NCBI GenBank assembly: GCA_937881155.1
Contig: CALGFI010000082.1
Location: 1 to 9,477 of the forward strand
Reading direction: 5' to 3'
DNA length: 9,477 nt
From: an uncultured bacterium
Lineage (GTDB): Bacteria > Actinomycetota > UBA4738 > HRBIN12
Shown: positions 6,438 through 9,477 of the stretch, piece by piece
Layout of the letters: every line of letters begins with the position of its first letter
Position numbering within the stretch: position 1 is the first letter of the stretch
Notes under the pieces: model-generated
What the model was told of the DNA's origin: nothing
Seen by the model: the letters and a program-made list of their open reading frames with translations, nothing else
Databases searched by the model: none
Program-made: the position numbers and the translations under genes

Positions 6438-7481
6438 CTACGAGATGAACTCGAGGCGGCTCCGGTTGGCGCGGATCTGCGCGAGCGAGTCCGCGTCGAT
6501 CTCGTGATCGCGCTCGGGACTGTCGACGTCCGGACCGTCGCCGAACAGCTCACCGGACAGGTACCGCTGACCCGTGTCCGGTATGACCGTCACGATGCGT
6601 TCCATCTCCGGGTGCTTCTCCGCCACCTTGAGCGCGGCGGCGACGTTCATGCCGGACGACGGGCCGCACAGCATCCCTTCGTCGCGTGCGAGTCGCCGAG
6701 CCATCTCGAGGGAATCCTCGGTCGACACGGTCACGATGCCGTCCAAGCACGAGAGATCGAGGTTCTTGGGGACGATCCCGTCGCCGATCCCGGGAACGCC
6801 GTGTTGCCCCCAGCGCTGTTCGGAGATCAGTGGACACTCCGCGGCTTCCACCGCGTACGCCTTCACGCTCGCGTCGCGCTCCTTCAATGCGCGAGCGACG
6901 CCGGTGATCCAGCCGCCGGTGCCCTGGGAAGCGACGACTGCGTCGACGCGGCCGTCGAGCTGTTCCCAGATCTCGACGCCGGAGGATTCCTGTGCCTTCG
7001 GGTTGTCGGGGTTCTCGAACTCGGCCGGGAAGAAGTAGCGGTCGGGGTCGGCCGCGACGATCTCGCGCATCTTGTCGAACGCGAACTCGATGTCGGTACC
7101 GGCGCCCGGGGAGAGCACGAGGTCCGCGCCGTAGGCAGCGATCATCCGCTTGCGTTCGTCGCTCATCCCCTCGGGCATGACGATCACGCACGGGTAGCCC
7201 ATGATCGCCGCCGTCGCCGCGCAGGCGATGCCCGCGTTGCCCGTCGTGCACTCGATGATCGTCATGCCCGGACGGAGGCGCCCGCGTCGTTCGGCTCGGC
7301 GGAGCATCTCGCGGTAGATCCGGTCCTTCACCGATCCCGTGGGGCCGTACCACTCGATCTTGGCGTAGAGCTCGGGACCGCCCTCGGTAACGACGCGCCG
7401 CAGCCGGACGAGCGGGGTTCGACCGACTGCGTCGAGCAACGAATCTGCCGGACGCCTGGCGGCGTCCCACTCGGTCGTCAC
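6438..7481 (-). CDS. Cysteine-synthase-family PLP-dependent enzyme
   Basis: A 347-residue fold-type II PLP enzyme resembling O-acetylserine sulfhydrylase / cystathionine beta-synthase. Seen: VGRTPLVRL at 19-27, the cofactor lysine Lys52 in GPTGSVKDR (46-54), the substrate loop TTGNAG at 79-84, a glycine-rich phosphate loop GTGGWITGV, the GIGDGIVPKNLD segment and PDTGQRYLS near the C-terminus. Two details differ from standard cysteine synthases: the loop usually reads TSGNTG, and about 30 acidic and polar residues extend past the usual end. The start chosen is the GTG at 7481, 7 bases after a strong GGGAGG. A frame open to 7694 would add a non-conserved leader and run through the predicted promoter. 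Reaction: beta-replacement or beta-elimination on an activated serine or related amino acid is likely. The catabolic setting makes plain cysteine biosynthesis uncertain. Confidence 0.85.
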   Translation of the reverse strand: MTTEWDAARRPADSLLDAVGRTPLVRLRRVVTEGGPELYAKIEWYGPTGSVKDRIYREMLRRAERRGRLRPGMTIIECTTGNAGIACAATAAIMGYPCVIVMPEGMSDERKRMIAAYGADLVLSPGAGTDIEFAFDKMREIVAADPDRYFFPAEFENPDNPKAQESSGVEIWEQLDGRVDAVVASQGTGGWITGVARALKERDASVKAYAVEAAECPLISEQRWGQHGVPGIGDGIVPKNLDLSCLDGIVTVSTEDSLEMARRLARDEGMLCGPSSGMNVAAALKVAEKHPEMERIVTVIPDTGQRYLSGELFGDGPDVDSPERDHEIDADSLAQIRANRSRLEFIS

Positions 7482-7488
7482 GACCCGG

Positions 7489-7498
7489 CCTCCCTTCC
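7489..7498 (-). promoter_or_regulatory. Shine-Dalgarno that fixes the PLP enzyme start
   Basis: Reading leftward, GGAAGGGAGG (7498-7489) ends 7 bases before the GTG at 7481. It is among the strongest ribosome sites in the window and argues against the longer upstream reading frame. Confidence 0.75.
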
Positions 7499-7515
7499 GG
7501 AACCGCGGAAGTGAC

Positions 7516-7521
7516 AAAGTA
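7516..7521 (-). promoter_or_regulatory. Candidate -10 box of the PLP enzyme gene
   Basis: TACTTT (7521-7516, leftward) fits TANNNT. Transcription would start near 7509, leaving a leader of about 28 bases that carries the strong Shine-Dalgarno. The operator at 7523-7538 ends one base upstream of it, so repressor and polymerase would compete. No clear -35 box is seen. Confidence 0.4.
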
Positions 7522-7522
7522 C

Positions 7523-7538
7523 CTGAACGGCGGTTCAA
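7523..7538. promoter_or_regulatory. Operator copy 4 (CTGAACGGCGGTTCAA)
   Basis: The arms TGAAC and GTTCA form a perfect inverted repeat around four bases. It lies in the divergent region, 41 bases upstream of the PLP enzyme start and about 154 bases upstream of soxB. It abuts the candidate leftward -10 box, so control of the PLP enzyme is the stronger inference. Control of the sox operon is possible but would depend on where its promoter lies. Confidence 0.6.
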
Positions 7539-7600
7539 CTCGCCAGCGCGGTTCGGCCGGGCGGCTTCGGCGTTCATGGAGAACTTGGTACCCCCCACCG

Positions 7601-7645
7601 GTCCGCGGGACACCCGCGGCCGGCCAGCGGCCTCGTCCCGCGGGA
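7601..7645 (+). repeat. GC-rich inverted repeats upstream of soxB
   Basis: CCGCGGG (7603-7609) and CCCGCGG (7613-7619) form a perfect 7-pair stem around ACA. GGCCGGCC (7618-7625) and the palindrome TCCCGCGGGA (7636-7645) follow. GTCCGCGGGA near 7601 and GTCCCGCGGGA near 7635 are near-direct copies. If soxB transcription starts upstream, the leader could fold in alternative ways. I do not recognise a known riboswitch here. High GC content makes some palindromes expected. Confidence 0.4.
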
Positions 7646-7658
7646 TGGGCGCGAGCGC

Positions 7659-7664
7659 TAGGCT
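7659..7664 (+). promoter_or_regulatory. Candidate -10 box of the sox operon
   Basis: TAGGCT fits TANNNT. Transcription would start near 7671, about 22 bases before the chosen soxB ATG. There is no clear -35 box and no strong Shine-Dalgarno in the short leader, so this is tentative. Confidence 0.25.
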
Positions 7665-7692
7665 CGCCGCTCGAACGATCTCGAAGACGGAC

Positions 7693-8901
7693 ATGGACGA
7701 GAACGGCCACAGGTACTGGCGCGCGGCAGAGCCGAAACCGGCCTACGACGTCATCGTCGTCGGCGCCGGCGGCCACGGCCTTTCGACCGCGTACTACCTC
7801 GCGCGCAACCACGGCATCACCGACGTCTGCGTCGTCGAGAAGGGATGGCTCGGCGGCGGGAACATGGCGCGGAACACGACGATCATCCGGTCGAACTACC
7901 TGTTGGACGAATCGGCCGCGATCTACGACCACTCGCTGAAGCTGTGGGAAGGGCTCGAGGAGGACCTGGGCTTCGACCTCCAGTTCAGTCAGCGAGGCGT
8001 GCTGAACCTTTCGCACAGCCTCCAGGACGTTCGTTCGTCGATCCGGCGTGTCAACGCGAACCGGTTGAACGGCGTCGACGCGGAGTGGCTGACGGCCGAC
8101 GAGGTCAAGGAGTTCTGCCCGATCGTGAACGTTTCTCCATCGCTCCGCTATCCGGTCATGGGCGCAACGCTGCAGCGGCGAGGTGGGATCGCACGCCACG
8201 ACAAGGTCGCGTGGGGGTACGCGACCAGGGCGAGCCAAAGAGGCGTCGACATCGTCGAGCACTGCGAGGTGACGGGTTTCGTGCGCGGCGAAGGTGGACG
8301 CATGGAAGGCCTCGAGACGACGCGCGGCACGATTCGAGCGCCGAAGGTCGCGCTCGTCGCCGCCGGGCACACATCCGTGCTCGCGTCGATGGTCGGACTC
8401 CGCCTTCCGATCCAGTCGCACCCGCTGCAGGCGCTCGTGTCCGCCCTGTTCGAGCCGGTGCTCGACTGTGTCGTGATGTCGAACGCCGTGCACGTGTACG
8501 TGAGCCAGGCCGACAAAGGCGAACTCGTGATGGGCGCGGGGATCGACGCGTACAACGGCTATGGACAGCGCGGTTCGTTCCACGTGATCGAGCACCAGCT
8601 GGCCGCGGCCGTCGAGCTGTTCCCCATCTTCGAGCACGCCAAGCTGCTCCGGACGTGGGCCGGCATCGTCGACGTCTGCCCGGATGCGTCGCCGATCATC
8701 GGGCCGACGCCGATCGACGGGCTGTTCCTCAACTGCGGATGGGGAACGGGCGGCTTCAAGGCGACGCCCGGGTCCGGATGGGCCTTCGCCGAGACCATCG
8801 CGACGGGTGAGCCCAGCGAGCTGGCGAAGCCGTTCGGGCTGGAGCGATTCACGACCGGCGCGCTGATCGACGAGCACGGCGCCGCTGCGGTCGCGCACTG
8901 A
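7693..8901 (+). CDS. soxB: Sarcosine oxidase beta subunit (heterotetrameric)
   Basis: A 402-residue flavoprotein of usual SoxB length, the subunit that oxidises sarcosine (N-methylglycine). The complex yields glycine, hydrogen peroxide and, with tetrahydrofolate, 5,10-methylene-tetrahydrofolate. Seen: a SoxB-type N-terminus (HRYWRAAEPKPAYD), the FAD Rossmann motif GAGGHG at 24-29, VVEKGWLGGGNMARNTTIIRSNY at about 47-69, a RHDKVAW motif with His169 at the place where this family attaches FMN covalently, and NCGWGTGGFK near 347-356. The C-terminus (ERFTTGALIDEHGAAAVAH) is also characteristic. The ATG at 7693 gives the family length; in-frame ATGs at 7645 and 7576 are possible but lack support. 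The stop overlaps the next gene (TGATG) and soxD follows, confirming the multi-subunit type. The natural substrate may be another N-methyl amine, but sarcosine is the default reading. Confidence 0.95.
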   Translation: MDENGHRYWRAAEPKPAYDVIVVGAGGHGLSTAYYLARNHGITDVCVVEKGWLGGGNMARNTTIIRSNYLLDESAAIYDHSLKLWEGLEEDLGFDLQFSQRGVLNLSHSLQDVRSSIRRVNANRLNGVDAEWLTADEVKEFCPIVNVSPSLRYPVMGATLQRRGGIARHDKVAWGYATRASQRGVDIVEHCEVTGFVRGEGGRMEGLETTRGTIRAPKVALVAAGHTSVLASMVGLRLPIQSHPLQALVSALFEPVLDCVVMSNAVHVYVSQADKGELVMGAGIDAYNGYGQRGSFHVIEHQLAAAVELFPIFEHAKLLRTWAGIVDVCPDASPIIGPTPIDGLFLNCGWGTGGFKATPGSGWAFAETIATGEPSELAKPFGLERFTTGALIDEHGAAAVAH

Positions 8902-9242
8902 TGCAGGCACGAACGATCCGGAAGCTCGCCCTCGCTCTGCCCGACACGGAGGAGCGGGAGACGTGGGGAACGCCGACGTTCCGTGTGCGCAACAAGATCT
9001 TCGCGATGTTCGCCGAGGGCGGTTCGGAGGTCTGGGTGAAATCGACGTTCGACGAGCAGCGCGCGCTCGTCGCGATGGACGAAAGCACGTTCTTCTTCCC
9101 GCCATACGTGGGACCGAGCGGATGGGTCGGCGTGCGTTACAGGACCGTCGATCGCGACGAGATGGAGGAGCTCCTCGTCGAGGCGTGGCGGCTCACGGCG
9201 CCGAGGCGCCTCGTGCAGTCCTTCGACGAGGAGGCGAGCTGA
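8901..9242 (+). CDS. YjbR/MmcQ-family small protein inside the sox operon
   Basis: A 113-residue protein of the YjbR/MmcQ family, which has a small double-wing-like fold and no agreed function. Seen: the family signature ETWGTPTFRVRNKIFA (20-35), then WVKSTFDEQ, the aromatic FFFPPYVGPSGWVGVR region (about 64-79) and a C-terminal helix DEMEELLVEAWRLTAPRRLV. There is no signal peptide or membrane helix. Its ATG shares one base with the soxB stop and its TGA shares one base with the soxD start (TGATG at both junctions), so it should be translated together with the oxidase subunits. No Shine-Dalgarno precedes it, which fits coupling. This gene is not part of the standard soxBDAG set, so its placement is unusual. 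Whether it takes part in oxidase function is unknown. Confidence 0.85.
   Translation: MQARTIRKLALALPDTEERETWGTPTFRVRNKIFAMFAEGGSEVWVKSTFDEQRALVAMDESTFFFPPYVGPSGWVGVRYRTVDRDEMEELLVEAWRLTAPRRLVQSFDEEAS
9228..9234 (+). promoter_or_regulatory. Ribosome binding site of soxD
   Basis: GAGGAGG within the end of the YjbR-like gene lies 7 bases before the ATG at 9242. It confirms the soxD start and gives it initiation independent of coupling. Confidence 0.75.
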
Positions 9243-9477
9243 TGCTCCTCGTGCCCTGTCCCTGGTGCGGCCCCCGCGACGAGATCGAGTTTCACTACGG
9301 CGGCCAGGCGCGCGTGAACTACCCGGCCGACCCCGACTCACTCTCGGACGAGGAATGGGCCGACTTCCTGTTCATGCGCGACAACCCGAAAGGTGATTTC
9401 CGCGAGCGTTGGTATCACACAGCCGGTTGCCGCCGGTGGTTCAACGCGGTCCGCGACACCGCGACGTACGAATTTCG
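9242..9477 (+). CDS. soxD: Sarcosine oxidase delta subunit, cut by the window end
   Basis: The first 78 codons of SoxD, the small zinc-binding subunit of heterotetrameric sarcosine oxidase. Seen: MLLVPCPWCGPRDEIEFHYGG at the N-terminus, DNPKGDFRERW at 47-57 and HTAGCRRWFNAVRDT at 59-73. Cys6, Cys9, His59 and Cys63 fall where, as I recall from the solved structures, the zinc ligands lie. The family is about 90-110 residues long, so only the last part is missing. The start is fixed by GAGGAGG 7 bases upstream and by overlap with the previous stop. soxA (alpha) and soxG (gamma) would be expected immediately to the right. Confidence 0.95.
   Translation, partial: MLLVPCPWCGPRDEIEFHYGGQARVNYPADPDSLSDEEWADFLFMRDNPKGDFRERWYHTAGCRRWFNAVRDTATYEF

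Noticed and set aside
7539..7692. A glycine riboswitch ahead of soxB
   Set aside because: The glycine product made it worth checking, but I see no conserved glycine-riboswitch core, only GC-rich palindromes.
7482..7694. Longer N-terminus for the PLP enzyme and, on the other strand, for SoxB
   Set aside because: Neither extension is conserved in its family, they overlap each other, and the strong Shine-Dalgarno at 7489-7498 and the usual SoxB length support the shorter forms.
6550..9105. An 851-codon open frame on the minus strand across soxB and the PLP enzyme
   Set aside because: It crosses two well-supported genes and a divergent promoter region, has an Arg-rich low-complexity composition, and no domain is visible.

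Overview
The window is GC-rich (by eye about two-thirds G+C), tightly packed bacterial DNA with GTG starts, overlapping stop/start codons and one apparently leaderless promoter. This style, together with the closest protein families I recognise, suggests an actinobacterium, probably a deep-branching or uncultured one. I cannot place it further from sequence alone. There are no rRNA, tRNA, CRISPR, insertion-sequence or phage features.

Layout. Positions 1-219 hold no gene I can support, only a hairpin just past the end of the first gene. A leftward operon follows: a PYROXD2/phytoene-desaturase-like FAD oxidoreductase (3952 to 2333), then an ADP-forming-type acyl-CoA synthetase (2322 to 220). 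A divergent promoter region (3953-4133) separates it from a rightward TetR-family regulator (4134-4766). A second leftward operon carries an acyl-CoA dehydrogenase (6391 to 5213) and a small DinB-like protein (5216 to 4776), coupled by an ATGA overlap. A third leftward unit encodes a cysteine-synthase-family PLP enzyme (7481 to 6438). Divergent from it and running off the right edge is a heterotetrameric sarcosine oxidase operon: soxB (7693-8901), a YjbR/MmcQ-like gene (8901-9242) and soxD (9242-, cut by the window end). soxA and soxG are expected just outside.

The main finding is a repeated palindromic 16-mer, TTGAACGG-Y-N-R-K-TCAR (half sites TGAAC / GTTCA), that occurs four times, always between genes. 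The sites are 4001-4016 (FAD oxidoreductase promoter), 4071-4086 (over the predicted start of tetR transcription), 6413-6428 (acyl-CoA dehydrogenase promoter) and 7523-7538 (between the PLP enzyme and soxB). Each sits where a repressor would block RNA polymerase. The simplest reading is that the TetR protein in the middle controls itself and all the surrounding operons.

The genes would then form one locally encoded, substrate-induced catabolic regulon. It combines N-demethylation (sarcosine oxidase, giving glycine and methylene-tetrahydrofolate), a PLP step, acyl-CoA activation, acyl-CoA dehydrogenation and a further flavin oxidation. The combination suggests breakdown of an N-methylated amino acid, betaine or carnitine-like compound, but the substrate is not determined by the sequence.
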